From assembly GCA_038729485.1 (NCBI GenBank), contig JAVYRX010000012.1, forward strand, positions 1 to 26,373: 26,373 nucleotides of DNA. The letters are read 5' to 3'. The stretch is from GCA-001856825 sp038729485. GTDB taxonomy: Archaea; Thermoplasmatota; Thermoplasmata; Thermoplasmatales; GCA-001856825. Made by a program: the position numbers and the translations under genes. The notes beneath the pieces were generated by a model, which made no database searches, was not told the origin of the DNA, and was given only the letters and a program-made list of their open reading frames with translations. This document shows, piece after piece, positions 1 to 7,049 of the stretch. How positions within the stretch are numbered: position 1 is the first letter of the stretch; every line of letters begins with the position of its first letter.

Positions 1-18
1 AAATTCATCAACAAAAAT

Positions 19-193
19 TCATACATCATTTACCATGGATCTCAGCTCCAGTGCCATGTTCTTCATCATCTCATAGAGGAACTCATACTCCTTCCAGTCC
101 GTGGTAACTGGTAAAGAGAATTCCTCCTCTGTATCTTGCCATATAATAGATGGAGTCACGGAAATACTCATAGTCCCGCTGTGTGATCCTCAT
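19..193 (-). pseudogene. Frameshifted small gene remnant, function unknown
   Basis: Two adjacent minus-strand frames read as one plausible small protein only if a frameshift is allowed near position 130. The first frame starts at an ATG at 193 (MRITQRDYEYFRDSIYY...) and stops early at about 83. The second continues as EEEFSLPVTTDWKEYEFLYE... and ends with TGA at 19-21. Alone, the second frame can start at an ATG at 171 and gives 50 residues. The join lies in a GAGGAGG repeat, a natural slip site. I do not recognise a family. It lies beside a transposon-associated DUF2080-type gene, so a decayed mobile element is a reasonable guess. It could also be chance reading. Confidence 0.3.
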
Positions 194-221
194 TACGAAA
201 GTGTTGTGCAAATATACATTT

Positions 222-386
222 GTGCGTAAGGTCCATATCAAGGAAGACAACCACATCACAGTAAAGAACATCCAGGCATACATGGAGAGGACAGTCACGA
301 AATATGGATCCGGTGCAAAGGTAGACTGTCCAAAGGAGTTCCTGGGAAAAAGGGCCCTCCTGATCATCAAGAAAGAAGAAGACTAG
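222..386 (+). CDS. DUF2080-type transposon-associated small protein
   Basis: A protein of about 54 residues whose second half (ERTVTKYGSGAKVDCPKEFL, then GKRALLII) matches the pattern of the archaeal DUF2080 'transposon-encoded' proteins, which are small and have an AbrB-like sheet. The frame is open from a GTG at 183. I prefer the GTG at 222 because it gives the family's usual length and begins just before the conserved part. No transposase gene is visible next to it in the window. The family's function is unknown, though members are often found with insertion sequences. The gene may be a leftover of an element that lies outside or has decayed. Confidence 0.6.
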   Translation: MRKVHIKEDNHITVKNIQAYMERTVTKYGSGAKVDCPKEFLGKRALLIIKKEED

Positions 387-484
387 TCACTTATGTCCCA
401 AAGTCAATCTTTACAACGGCTCTTAGACGTCAGAAGAGTCAACACTAAAAATCTGGGCACCTTCGCTTGCTTATTACACTTAAC

Positions 485-1309
485 TTATGTGAAAAGTGTG
501 AAGAATAAGGTTATCAGGCCTAATGAGACTATGATATATCCTTGGGCAAGACGGAGCTTCACGAACTGAATTCTGCTGGATATGCTGGAGCCCAACAATG
601 CACCAATTGCAGCGCCAATTGCAAGCGCAATTATCAGCAGTGGAAGATCCACAGTTGGTTTTATTGAAAAGAGATGATAAGACGACCCTATCAACGAAGT
701 AAATACCATCGCGGATATTGTTGTTGAAAAGGCAACTTTAGGATTTATCTTTCTTATGGCGGTCAAATAAGTTCCTACAATCCCACCTATTCCAATGCCC
801 AGAAAACCACCAGCCATTCCAGCCAGGAAGGTAAATAGGTGTTGCATATTTGCGCCCCTCCCCTGATTTATGGAGTTGTAATCTAATTGAACGCTCCTCT
901 CTGCGAAGCTTCCATGTTCTATAATATTTCTCCTCTTGTCACTTCGGGTGACAAGCAATGAAAAGAGACCTATGGTTATGCTGACGAAAGAGAATATGTA
1001 ATTGAAATACGGATCTTCGAAGTGAATAATAAGATACGATCCGACAAGAACCCCGAGTGATGCAGGTATCCCTATTGTAGTTAGAAGCCGAAGATTCACA
1101 GCCCGCTGCCTGAAATTTGATACAGATCCGAAGATCGCACTCACCATTATAGTAACAAGGCTCATTCCGCTTGCGGTGACAGGATTAACTCTGAAGAAGA
1201 AGAGAAGAATTATCATCAAAATAATTCCTCCTCCTATGCCTGCAATATTTCCAATAATCCCGATCGTAAGAGCAATTAGGAGGAATACAATTGCCTCTAA
1301 AAAAATCAT
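485..1309 (-). CDS. TauE/SafE family membrane transporter (DUF81)
   Basis: A protein of about 274 residues with roughly eight hydrophobic segments and the two glycine-rich repeat motifs of the TauE/SafE family: NIAGIGGGI near residue 22 and GGFLGIGIGGIVGTYL near residue 168. A polar cytoplasmic loop (residues about 122-155) separates the halves. Family members export or import organosulfur or sulfur anions such as sulfite, sulfoacetate or taurine; the substrate here cannot be told. ATG 1309 is chosen over GTG 1312 because a TATA-like TTATTATAC at 1331-1340 lies about 26 bases upstream, predicting a leaderless transcript. The gene is divergent from the one at 1422 and shares a 110-base promoter region with it. 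Confidence 0.88.
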   Translation of the reverse strand: MIFLEAIVFLLIALTIGIIGNIAGIGGGIILMIILLFFFRVNPVTASGMSLVTIMVSAIFGSVSNFRQRAVNLRLLTTIGIPASLGVLVGSYLIIHFEDPYFNYIFSFVSITIGLFSLLVTRSDKRRNIIEHGSFAERSVQLDYNSINQGRGANMQHLFTFLAGMAGGFLGIGIGGIVGTYLTAIRKINPKVAFSTTISAMVFTSLIGSSYHLFSIKPTVDLPLLIIALAIGAAIGALLGSSISSRIQFVKLRLAQGYIIVSLGLITLFFTLFT

Positions 1310-1387
1310 CACCGAAGGAGATCATCAGTATGTATAATAACGTTGAGAAAGGTCTTGGAAGATAATATTTTGTTGGGGAAATAAGAG

Positions 1388-1398
1388 ACAAATTTATC
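1388..1398 (+). promoter_or_regulatory. Candidate TATA box for the 1422 gene
   Basis: The AT-rich stretch acaaatttatc is centred about 26 bases before the ATG at 1422. That spacing would put the transcript start at the start codon (leaderless). This is the archaeal TBP-site spacing. No Shine-Dalgarno motif precedes this ATG. Confidence 0.45.
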
Positions 1399-1421
1399 TG
1401 CTGATTTCAAATGAGTTTATT

Positions 1422-2024
1422 ATGGAAGAATTTCAGGTTTTTGAAAGGACGGAAGAAAAAGGAAAGTATTACATTGTGGCAATAGACTTCAAAGAGCCAA
1501 AATATATCCGATTTTCATCAGATATCCCAGTCAAGGAAAAGCAAGCGGTTAGTGTCGAAGGGAATGAAGTTTTCTCTAATGGCAGTCGAATTGGAAATAT
1601 AATAGAAAGGAAGGATTCTTCTGAAGCTAGAGTGAGTACAAAATTCGATATTAAGTACACCGGAGGGTATTCCCTGGATGGAAAGACCATATACCTGGAT
1701 GAACATTTTCCGAAAGTTTTAAAGATAGAAGGGAAAGAGATTAGCACGATAGAAACCATAGGGTTGCATCACGAGCTTCCAGAAAAATGGATGTCGGATC
1801 TCGGCTACGAATATCCGCATGCTCATGAGATTGCTACCGGGATTGAGAAGGAGTTCGTAGAATCGCTCGGGGTAACTTGGGAAGGGTATTGTCGAGAAGT
1901 GGACAGTAACCTCAGGAGAGTTTACAGTAGAAAGCTTCAAAAGTCTCCTCCATCTTTGGATCTCGCTCCGTACCTATATTGCAGGGACAGGGAAGCTTTA
2001 AAGGAAATAAGAGACAGCAAATAG
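1422..2024 (+). CDS. Conserved-looking protein with HHELPEKWM...AHE motif, function unknown
   Basis: A soluble protein of 200 residues with no signal peptide or membrane segment. The N-terminal half (1-80) is beta-rich and charged. The C-terminal half has the pattern 'GKTIYLDEHFPKVLKI ... LHHELPEKWM..LGY.YPHAHEIAT..E' (about residues 87-142), followed by a region with two cysteines (CREVD and YCRDRE). The same kind of pattern (an annotated 'D..yid..lp', an H-x-x-x-E-like helix, then Y..AH..AT..E) occurs, as I recall it, in uncharacterised phage and archaeal proteins and could be a metal site, but I cannot name a family. It is monocistronic with its own promoter. No function is assigned. Confidence 0.75.
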   Translation: MEEFQVFERTEEKGKYYIVAIDFKEPKYIRFSSDIPVKEKQAVSVEGNEVFSNGSRIGNIIERKDSSEARVSTKFDIKYTGGYSLDGKTIYLDEHFPKVLKIEGKEISTIETIGLHHELPEKWMSDLGYEYPHAHEIATGIEKEFVESLGVTWEGYCREVDSNLRRVYSRKLQKSPPSLDLAPYLYCRDREALKEIRDSK

Positions 2025-2039
2025 AAGTTAGGTGAAGCG

Positions 2040-2047
2040 TTTATATA
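2040..2047 (+). promoter_or_regulatory. Candidate TATA box for the small membrane gene at 2081
   Basis: The sequence gtttatatacg centred near 2044 is a good archaeal TATA box. It would start transcription near 2068-2070. That leaves a short leader carrying the GTGATC ribosome binding site at 2071-2076, which pairs with the GAUCAC of the archaeal 16S rRNA 3' end. Confidence 0.5.
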
Positions 2048-2080
2048 CGTATTTTTCAATTTACTTAAGAGTGATCATAA

Positions 2081-2242
2081 TTGCCGAAAGCAACCTTTTT
2101 CTTGCTGGTACTGGTCATAATGGTTATGACGGCTGGAGCCGGGTATCTTACCGGAATTTCTGTCAGGCGCTTCGCACTGGACACCAGAGATCACTTCCTT
2201 TCGCTTTTCAGAATGATAACGGACTTCTTTGAGGTCTTCTAG
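2081..2242 (+). CDS. Small single-span membrane protein upstream of the ArsA-type ATPase
   Basis: A 53-residue reading frame from a TTG at 2081. It begins LPKATFFLLVLVIMVMTAGA, which is one clear transmembrane helix (about residues 5-25). A charged amphipathic tail follows (SVRRFALDTRDHFLSLFRMI) and ends in DFFEVF. Support for a real gene: a stop codon directly upstream in frame forces this start, a GTGATC ribosome binding site lies at 2071-2076, and a TATA box lies at about 2044. It ends 31 bases before the ATPase gene. The overlapping frame at 2032-2232 has no such features. The family is unknown and the function unassigned. The helix is N-terminal, so it is not a classical tail-anchored protein. 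Confidence 0.6.
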   Translation: MPKATFFLLVLVIMVMTAGAGYLTGISVRRFALDTRDHFLSLFRMITDFFEVF

Positions 2243-2273
2243 AAGTTAAATAGATTTAGTTTGGGGTACTTAA

Positions 2274-3443
2274 GTGTATATGCCTCCAAGGATACTTCTA
2301 TATACCGGAAAGGGCGGAGTTGGAAAAACAAGCATTGCAGCTGCGACAGCGTCTATTCTCGCAGCTAAAGGAAGAAAGACGTTAGTCATATCCACCGATC
2401 CCGCTCATAGTCTAGGAGATGCCTTCGGGGTGGAAATAGGTCCGAAGCCAAGTAAGCTTGCGGACAACCTGTATGGTCAGGAGATTAGCGTTAATGAAGC
2501 GATTAATACACATTGGAAAGAGCTAAAAGGTTACCTGACCGGTCTATTTCAGACTCAGGGTCTGGACCCGGTCTCTGCCGAGGAAATAGCAACTCTCCCG
2601 GGGTTTGACGAAGCATCTCAGCTTCTTTATCTAAGACAATATTACGACGATGGGAATTATGATGTCATGGTCATAGACAGTGCCCCCACCGGAGAATCGC
2701 TAAAGCTCCTTTCTTTCCCAGAGGCTATGACCTGGTACATGGATAAGATATTCCCGATGGGGAAGCTGGCAGCAAAAGTTGTTAGGCCTCTTTGGAACAC
2801 AGTAGCTACCGTTTCTATGCCTAGTGATGAGGTCTTTGACAGCTTCGAGAGCTTATATGAAAATCTCAAACGTATAAGGGACATATTGGTTAATCCTAGC
2901 ATTTCCACGATAAGGCTTGTAATGAATCCAGACAAGATGTCACTAAGCGAGACAAAAAGAGCATATACATATCTTCTACTATACGGATATCCAGTAGATT
3001 CCGTGTTCATCAACAAGATATACGACGAAAGCACAGGCTCGTTCTTCAAGGAATGGAGGGAAGCGCAGGAAAGCATCATAGAGGAGGTGGAAAATGCATT
3101 TTCTGACATCAAAAGGTTTCCCATACCCATGCTAAGGCATGAGCCTATAGGGTTCGAAAAGCTTCAGAAAATGGCAGAAAGCATTTACAAGGACACTGAT
3201 CCGGCATCCGTTTTTTCCAATGAAAAAGGCATCCAATTCCTAAAGAATCAGGGAAAATATATTGTTAGGCTCAGGCTCCCGTTTGCGAACAAGAAAAACC
3301 TTGAAGTATATAACAAGTCAGGAGAGCTCATAATACAACTGGGTAATTGGAAACGTGTCTTTTACCTGCCAACAGTGTTTTCCGATAAGAATCCGGTAAA
3401 GGCAGAGTTTAATAACGGGGTTCTTGATATAGAGATGAAGTGA
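2274..3443 (+). CDS. ArsA/Get3-type P-loop ATPase with C-terminal Hsp20-like domain
   Basis: A 389-residue ATPase of the ArsA/Get3 family. The P-loop is TGKGGVGKTS (11-20), switch I is STDPAHSLGD (40-49), and the DSAPTGE motif (135-141) is switch II. Residues from about 325 form a separate beta-rich tail (IVRLRLPF, LEVYNKSGELIIQLG, GVLDIEMK) like the Hsp20-type domain found at the end of several prokaryotic ArsA-like proteins. The protein contains no cysteine, so it has neither the arsenite-binding cysteines of ArsA nor the CxxC of Get3. A role in handling membrane or client proteins fits better than arsenite efflux, but this is inference. A TTAAATA box at 2246-2252 suggests leaderless initiation at GTG 2274; ATG 2280 is the alternative start. 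The partner gene follows after one base. Confidence 0.88.
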   Translation: MYMPPRILLYTGKGGVGKTSIAAATASILAAKGRKTLVISTDPAHSLGDAFGVEIGPKPSKLADNLYGQEISVNEAINTHWKELKGYLTGLFQTQGLDPVSAEEIATLPGFDEASQLLYLRQYYDDGNYDVMVIDSAPTGESLKLLSFPEAMTWYMDKIFPMGKLAAKVVRPLWNTVATVSMPSDEVFDSFESLYENLKRIRDILVNPSISTIRLVMNPDKMSLSETKRAYTYLLLYGYPVDSVFINKIYDESTGSFFKEWREAQESIIEEVENAFSDIKRFPIPMLRHEPIGFEKLQKMAESIYKDTDPASVFSNEKGIQFLKNQGKYIVRLRLPFANKKNLEVYNKSGELIIQLGNWKRVFYLPTVFSDKNPVKAEFNNGVLDIEMK

Positions 3444-3444
3444 C

Positions 3445-3627
3445 ATGGCAGAGGATGATGATAAGATAACCATTGAAATAAAAATAACGATACCTGCTCT
3501 GGGAAGGAATATTGGCCGAACATTTGAGCACATGCTGAACGCAACGGAAGAGCTGGTGAAGGCTGGAAAGACTGCAGTATCAAAGCCTGAGGTAAAAGCC
3601 AGAGTTAAAAAGGTGGAAATCAAATAA
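3445..3627 (+). CDS. Small acidic-basic protein in operon with the ATPase, unknown
   Basis: A 60-residue protein that starts one base after the ATPase stop codon, so the two genes are surely cotranscribed and probably translationally coupled. The N-terminus is acidic (MAEDDDK), followed by the beta-strand-like segment ITIEIKITIPALG, a helix (FEHMLNATEELVKAGKTAV) and a lysine-rich end (VKARVKKVEIK). It has no membrane segment or cysteines. The family is not recognised. Tight linkage suggests it works with the ATPase, perhaps as a cofactor or regulator. Confidence 0.7.
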   Translation: MAEDDDKITIEIKITIPALGRNIGRTFEHMLNATEELVKAGKTAVSKPEVKARVKKVEIK

Positions 3628-3764
3628 CTACGTGATCTTTCTCTCTCTTTTACTACTCTAAGTTGTATTGGGACGAGTTGAACAGACATTAAACATCAAT
3701 TTTAAAACAGCCAGCAGTTCCCAATAAATCTACTATCAGTTTCTTTGCAGTTAAAACGTGTTTC

Positions 3765-3780
3765 GCTACGATCCCGTAGC
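3765..3780. repeat. Short perfect hairpin in the convergent gap 3628-3885
   Basis: GCTACG and CGTAGC form a perfect 6-base-pair stem around a 4-base loop (ATCC). It lies between two convergent genes, 138 bases past the 60-residue gene and 106 bases past the end of the EamA gene. No oligo-T run follows on either strand, so a terminator role is weak. Otherwise I see nothing in this 258-base gap: no open frame of note and no tRNA. Confidence 0.3.
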
Positions 3781-3885
3781 TTTACGCCTGTTAGTCACCT
3801 TTCCACCGTATTTAGTGAAACGGACATCACGACATAGATAGCATTTCAAATTGGCAAAGACAAGGTTGCAAATGTCTCCTGTAAC

Positions 3886-4740
3886 CTATTTGGTGCTGAG
3901 GAAAATACCTACTGCCACAAATATGAAGCCAATGATCGTCGGGATACTTGGTTTCTCCCCCGTTATAAGAATGCTAAAGAATATCGATAGCGCTGGCACA
4001 GAGAAAAGGTAAGGCGAAATATGGGAAACCCTGTATTTTCTGACCAGGCTCCAGTAGATAAAGTACGCAACCGACGACCCAAATGAGCCCATGTAGAGCG
4101 TTATCAGGAAGAATGGGAGAGTAATAGGTCTGAAGCCTCCATCTATCATGGCCAAGACCAAGATGATCGGTAAGGCAAAAACAAACTGGAACAAGTTTAC
4201 AGTACCAAGATCAGCGTTGTGAAGATACCTCTTATAGAAAACTGTCCCTACGGACCATGATATCGCAGAAGCCATAAGGAGAAAAAGTCCTATATTGTAT
4301 CCGACGTATAGCTGGTCCAGAAATATTAAGACTATCCCAACAAAGCCAACAGTTATTGACATTATCTTGAAAAAAGAAAGGTTCTCCCTAAGAAATGCAG
4401 CCGATAGAAGAACAGAAATGATGGGGTATGTGTATACAATTACGGATGATATTGAGGCAGGCTCGGTCCTTTCCCCAATAAACCATAAACCCATGAACAT
4501 AGAAACATTAAGCAGGCTCATTATGAAGAGGTTCCGTACTCCTATGCTCCTGAAGAGACTTAGAGTTCCAATGGCAAACGGAATTGAAAAGATAGCCCCA
4601 AAGAGTAATCTAAACAGCAGGGTGAGCATGGGCGACTCATATAAGAGCGCAATTTTCAGAAGGGGGTAGTTCAACGCCCAAAATACGGACATAAGAAAGA
4701 AAAGAATAACATCAAACTTCGCAGACCCTTTGTAATTCAA
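3886..4740 (-). CDS. EamA (DMT superfamily) transporter
   Basis: A membrane protein of 284 residues with about ten hydrophobic helices in two EamA repeats. The first begins VILFFLMSVFWALNYPLLKI, the second near ISWSVGTVFYKRY (about residues 160-172), the usual signatures of the drug/metabolite transporter superfamily. Members carry amino acids, nucleosides or small metabolites, usually outward; the substrate is not predictable. The start is TTG at 4740. A TATA-like TTTATTCTTTTA (plus strand 4758-4769, read on the minus strand) lies about 25 bases upstream, so the mRNA is probably leaderless. It is divergent from the HxlR regulator at 4858, which may control it. Confidence 0.87.
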   Translation of the reverse strand: MNYKGSAKFDVILFFLMSVFWALNYPLLKIALLYESPMLTLLFRLLFGAIFSIPFAIGTLSLFRSIGVRNLFIMSLLNVSMFMGLWFIGERTEPASISSVIVYTYPIISVLLSAAFLRENLSFFKIMSITVGFVGIVLIFLDQLYVGYNIGLFLLMASAISWSVGTVFYKRYLHNADLGTVNLFQFVFALPIILVLAMIDGGFRPITLPFFLITLYMGSFGSSVAYFIYWSLVRKYRVSHISPYLFSVPALSIFFSILITGEKPSIPTIIGFIFVAVGIFLSTK

Positions 4741-4820
4741 CTAGCCGGGATGACGTAAAAGAATAAATGATTTTGTTTCTAACCTCTTGGAATTCTAATT
4801 ACCTGGAAGATTAAAGTAGT

Positions 4821-4847
4821 TAAGTTAATTATATTAACTTAGTTAAT
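4821..4847. promoter_or_regulatory. Overlapping palindromes at the HxlR promoter (likely operator plus TATA box)
   Basis: TAAGTTAAT-TAT-ATTAACTTA (4821-4841) is a perfect inverted repeat with 9-base arms. It overlaps a second one, ATTAACT-T-AGTTAAT (4833-4847), with 7-base arms. The AT-rich centre near 4831 lies about 27 bases before the HxlR start codon, where the TATA box should be. A dimeric winged-helix protein bound here would block TBP. Autoregulation is the simplest reading, possibly with control of the divergent EamA gene. Confidence 0.65.
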
Positions 4848-4857
4848 ATATAGGATC

Positions 4858-5196
4858 ATGCAGCGGAGACATTATGACATGGAATTGAGGAAAAGCTCCT
4901 CTTGTCCAGTCGAAAGGACGCTGTACATTCTGAGGGACGTCTGGACGTTTATGATATTGAGGGACCTGTGTCCTAATTCGAGAGGGTTTAACCAGCTTAA
5001 GAAGTCGGTAGAGGGTATATCATCTAGAATGCTATCGGAAAAACTAAAGTTTCTAGAAGAGGAAGGGATAATTGTTAGAAACGTGATTGATACAAGGCCG
5101 GTTAGGGTAACGTACGAATTGACCGAGAAGGGTAGGGCTCTTGGAAACATAGTGGATTCTATGAGGGCATGGGGGGAGAAGTGGATTCCAAATTAG
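4858..5196 (+). CDS. HxlR-family winged-helix transcription regulator
   Basis: A 112-residue protein made entirely of an HxlR winged-helix domain: the CPVERTLYILRDVWTFMILR segment (16-35) with the family's N-terminal cysteine (C16), the recognition helix region ISSRMLSEKLKFLEEEGII, and the wing (RPVRVTYELTEKGRAL). In the bacterial relatives YodB and HypR the equivalent cysteine senses electrophiles, quinones or disulfide stress. Whether this protein does so is inferred only from the conserved cysteine. The gene lies under the palindromes at 4821-4847 and its stop codon abuts the start of a methyltransferase, so the two are one operon. A leaderless start at ATG 4858 is predicted. Confidence 0.9.
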   Translation: MQRRHYDMELRKSSSCPVERTLYILRDVWTFMILRDLCPNSRGFNQLKKSVEGISSRMLSEKLKFLEEEGIIVRNVIDTRPVRVTYELTEKGRALGNIVDSMRAWGEKWIPN

Positions 5197-5793
5197 GTGG
5201 AAAAGTTGACAGATGAGTCTTTATACAAGGATGGGGAAGAAGAATTCGGTTCAGTTTCCTCTATTTTTTATTCTTTTCTCAGCAAATTCTTGAGACGTAA
5301 TTATGCAGAAATAGACAGTGACCTAAGGTCAGAACGTTTCAAAACACTGCTAGATGTTGGATGCGGCCCCGGAAATCTGGACATTTTATTAGCTGAGTCA
5401 CATCCTGAAGCTACTCTCTATTGCGTTGATCCTTCGCCTGCTATGCTTTCCATAGCCAAGGGGAGAATCTCAAGGGCAAATCTTGAAGAAAGAATCACTG
5501 CATCCCTGGGAAGTAGCAGAAATATACCTTTCGAGGGGAAGTTTGATGTCATAATATCTTCATTTTCGTACCACCACTGGAACAGAAGAGATGATTCTCT
5601 GAACTTCCTAGCTTCGAGGCTGAACAATGGGGGGCTAATTGCCATATATGAATACCACACGTCTCAAGGATTGTTCAGTACATCGCATGGTATTTCAGAC
5701 GCCAACTGGGCCAGTTTGGAACTAAGCGGTTTTGAGAAGCAGGTGTATCGAAGATCCAGGATGATTATATTGAAGCTCAGGGCTACGATTTAA
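5197..5793 (+). CDS. Class I SAM-dependent methyltransferase
   Basis: A methyltransferase of about 198 residues with a Rossmann-type SAM site: motif I LLDVGCGPGNLDILL (about residues 49-63), an acidic end of strand beta2 (YCVDPSPAML), and the post-motif FDVIISSFSYHHW (about 116-128). The fold resembles the Methyltransf_11/25 groups, which methylate small molecules; the substrate is not deducible. The GTG at 5197 directly follows the HxlR stop codon. A TTG at 5206 with GGTGG five bases before it is an equally good start. The coupling suggests the methyltransferase acts on, or responds to, the compound sensed by the regulator (inference). Confidence 0.85.
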   Translation: MEKLTDESLYKDGEEEFGSVSSIFYSFLSKFLRRNYAEIDSDLRSERFKTLLDVGCGPGNLDILLAESHPEATLYCVDPSPAMLSIAKGRISRANLEERITASLGSSRNIPFEGKFDVIISSFSYHHWNRRDDSLNFLASRLNNGGLIAIYEYHTSQGLFSTSHGISDANWASLELSGFEKQVYRRSRMIILKLRATI

Positions 5794-5843
5794 GACCAAT
5801 TGAATATTACCAATACTTTTATCTTATGATCAAATAATCAACT

Positions 5844-7049
5844 CTGCCAGACACTAAAAGTAAACTGACTCTTACCGGATATATTCTGATCTCCCTTACT
5901 CTCCAGATCTCAGTACTTGTTATAAGGTTATTTGGGGCATACCTGTTCAAGAATTATGCCCTCTTGTTCGAGAGCTTCCATATACTTACAGATATAACCG
6001 TTACTGCTGCTGTTTTCGTAGGAATAAGGATCGCAAACAGTAAGCGTGGAACGAAGTATTCCTACGGCCTCTACAGAATAGAGGATATCATATCTCTGGC
6101 AATCGCCTTGCTGATAGTTTACACGGCCTTGGATATACTCATATCTCTGCCTGCATCAAGACCTAAATCTGATTTTCAATCCTCACTTGTTGAGTTCATA
6201 TCACTGATGCCGCTCCTGGCTTCCGGTCTAGTTAAAATAAGAGGAGGAAAGATACTTCATTTCACGTCTCTTGTATCAGATGGAGTTCATAATTACTCAG
6301 ATGTTTACGTCGGTGTTGGCGTTGGAGCCGGCCTCCTACTGTCTTATTTAACGAGAGATTCATATTTCTATTACATTGCAGTCATAATTGCGGCAGGTGC
6401 AATACTTTATACATCGTTCGTCGTAGGAAAGGACAGCATAATTGGGATTATGGACCTCCCCAAGGACAAGAAAATGATCCCTATGATAAAGGAGATAGTC
6501 TCCAAGAACAAGGATGTATGGGAAATAAGGTCGATTAGGGCCAGATGGGCCGGCGCCGTCATATTCGTGGAGCTGGTTGTAACAGTGAACAGCAGGCTTA
6601 GGATAGAGGAGGCACACGACGTTGCTACGTCCCTCGAGGAATCGTTAAAATCAAGTAACCATGACATAAAGGACGTCGTGATTCACATTGAGCCTTCAGT
6701 CTCAAACACAAGAGTGCTATTGATACCAATAAAGGACGAAAGTGAACTGTCAGATGTATTTGCAAGATCAACCAGATACAAGCTACTCAAGTACACGGGG
6801 GATCAGATGACTTTTTCAAAATTGATAGAGATAGCAGGGCAAGAAGTAACGACAGAAAAGAATGCATTACGCATTCTAGAGATTGCTAAAGATAACGGAG
6901 TAACAGACGTAATAACGTTAAATGCCGGGCAGATTGTTCAATCATTGTTTGAAGTGAATCACATATATTTATGGAAAGCCAAGTCCAAATCCGTTCAAGA
7001 GAACGTCTCCCTTTTGCTTAAGAATCAGCTCGACAGAATTTTAGTATAG
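5844..7049 (+). CDS. CDF-family metal cation transporter with C-terminal NifX-like domain
   Basis: A cation diffusion facilitator. The metal-site motifs are FHILTD (H-x3-D, TM2) and VSDGVHNYSDV (H-x3-D, TM5), with the loop YSYGLYRIEDI corresponding to the HPYGHGRxE motif of relatives. After the usual cytoplasmic domain, the last 110 residues (from RVLLIPIKDES) resemble the dinitrogenase FeMo-cofactor (NifX/NafY) fold, with DVITLNAGQIVQSLFE near the end. The first ATG/GTG/TTG in frame is TTG 5964, but that would remove TM1; the frame is open to 5838 and encodes a proper TM1 (TGYILISLTLQISVLVIR). CTG 5844 is the only near-canonical start upstream that keeps TM1 whole, and a TTTTATCT box lies about 25 bases before it. 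The substrate is probably a divalent metal such as Zn, Fe or Mn. Confidence 0.8.
   Translation: MPDTKSKLTLTGYILISLTLQISVLVIRLFGAYLFKNYALLFESFHILTDITVTAAVFVGIRIANSKRGTKYSYGLYRIEDIISLAIALLIVYTALDILISLPASRPKSDFQSSLVEFISLMPLLASGLVKIRGGKILHFTSLVSDGVHNYSDVYVGVGVGAGLLLSYLTRDSYFYYIAVIIAAGAILYTSFVVGKDSIIGIMDLPKDKKMIPMIKEIVSKNKDVWEIRSIRARWAGAVIFVELVVTVNSRLRIEEAHDVATSLEESLKSSNHDIKDVVIHIEPSVSNTRVLLIPIKDESELSDVFARSTRYKLLKYTGDQMTFSKLIEIAGQEVTTEKNALRILEIAKDNGVTDVITLNAGQIVQSLFEVNHIYLWKAKSKSVQENVSLLLKNQLDRILV

Noticed and set aside
83..370. 95-residue minus-strand frame opposite the DUF2080-type gene
   Set aside because: Most of it is the reverse reading of the DUF2080-type gene. Only its last 36 residues, reused in the frameshifted remnant, seemed worth noting.
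2032..2232. 66-residue plus-strand frame starting MKRLYTYFSIYL
   Set aside because: It overlaps the small membrane gene at 2081-2242 in another frame. That gene has a ribosome binding site, TATA box and a clear helix, whereas this frame has none and its composition is random.
3765..3780. tRNA or terminator at the GCTACG hairpin
   Set aside because: No acceptor stem or T-loop sequence surrounds it and no T-run follows on either strand.
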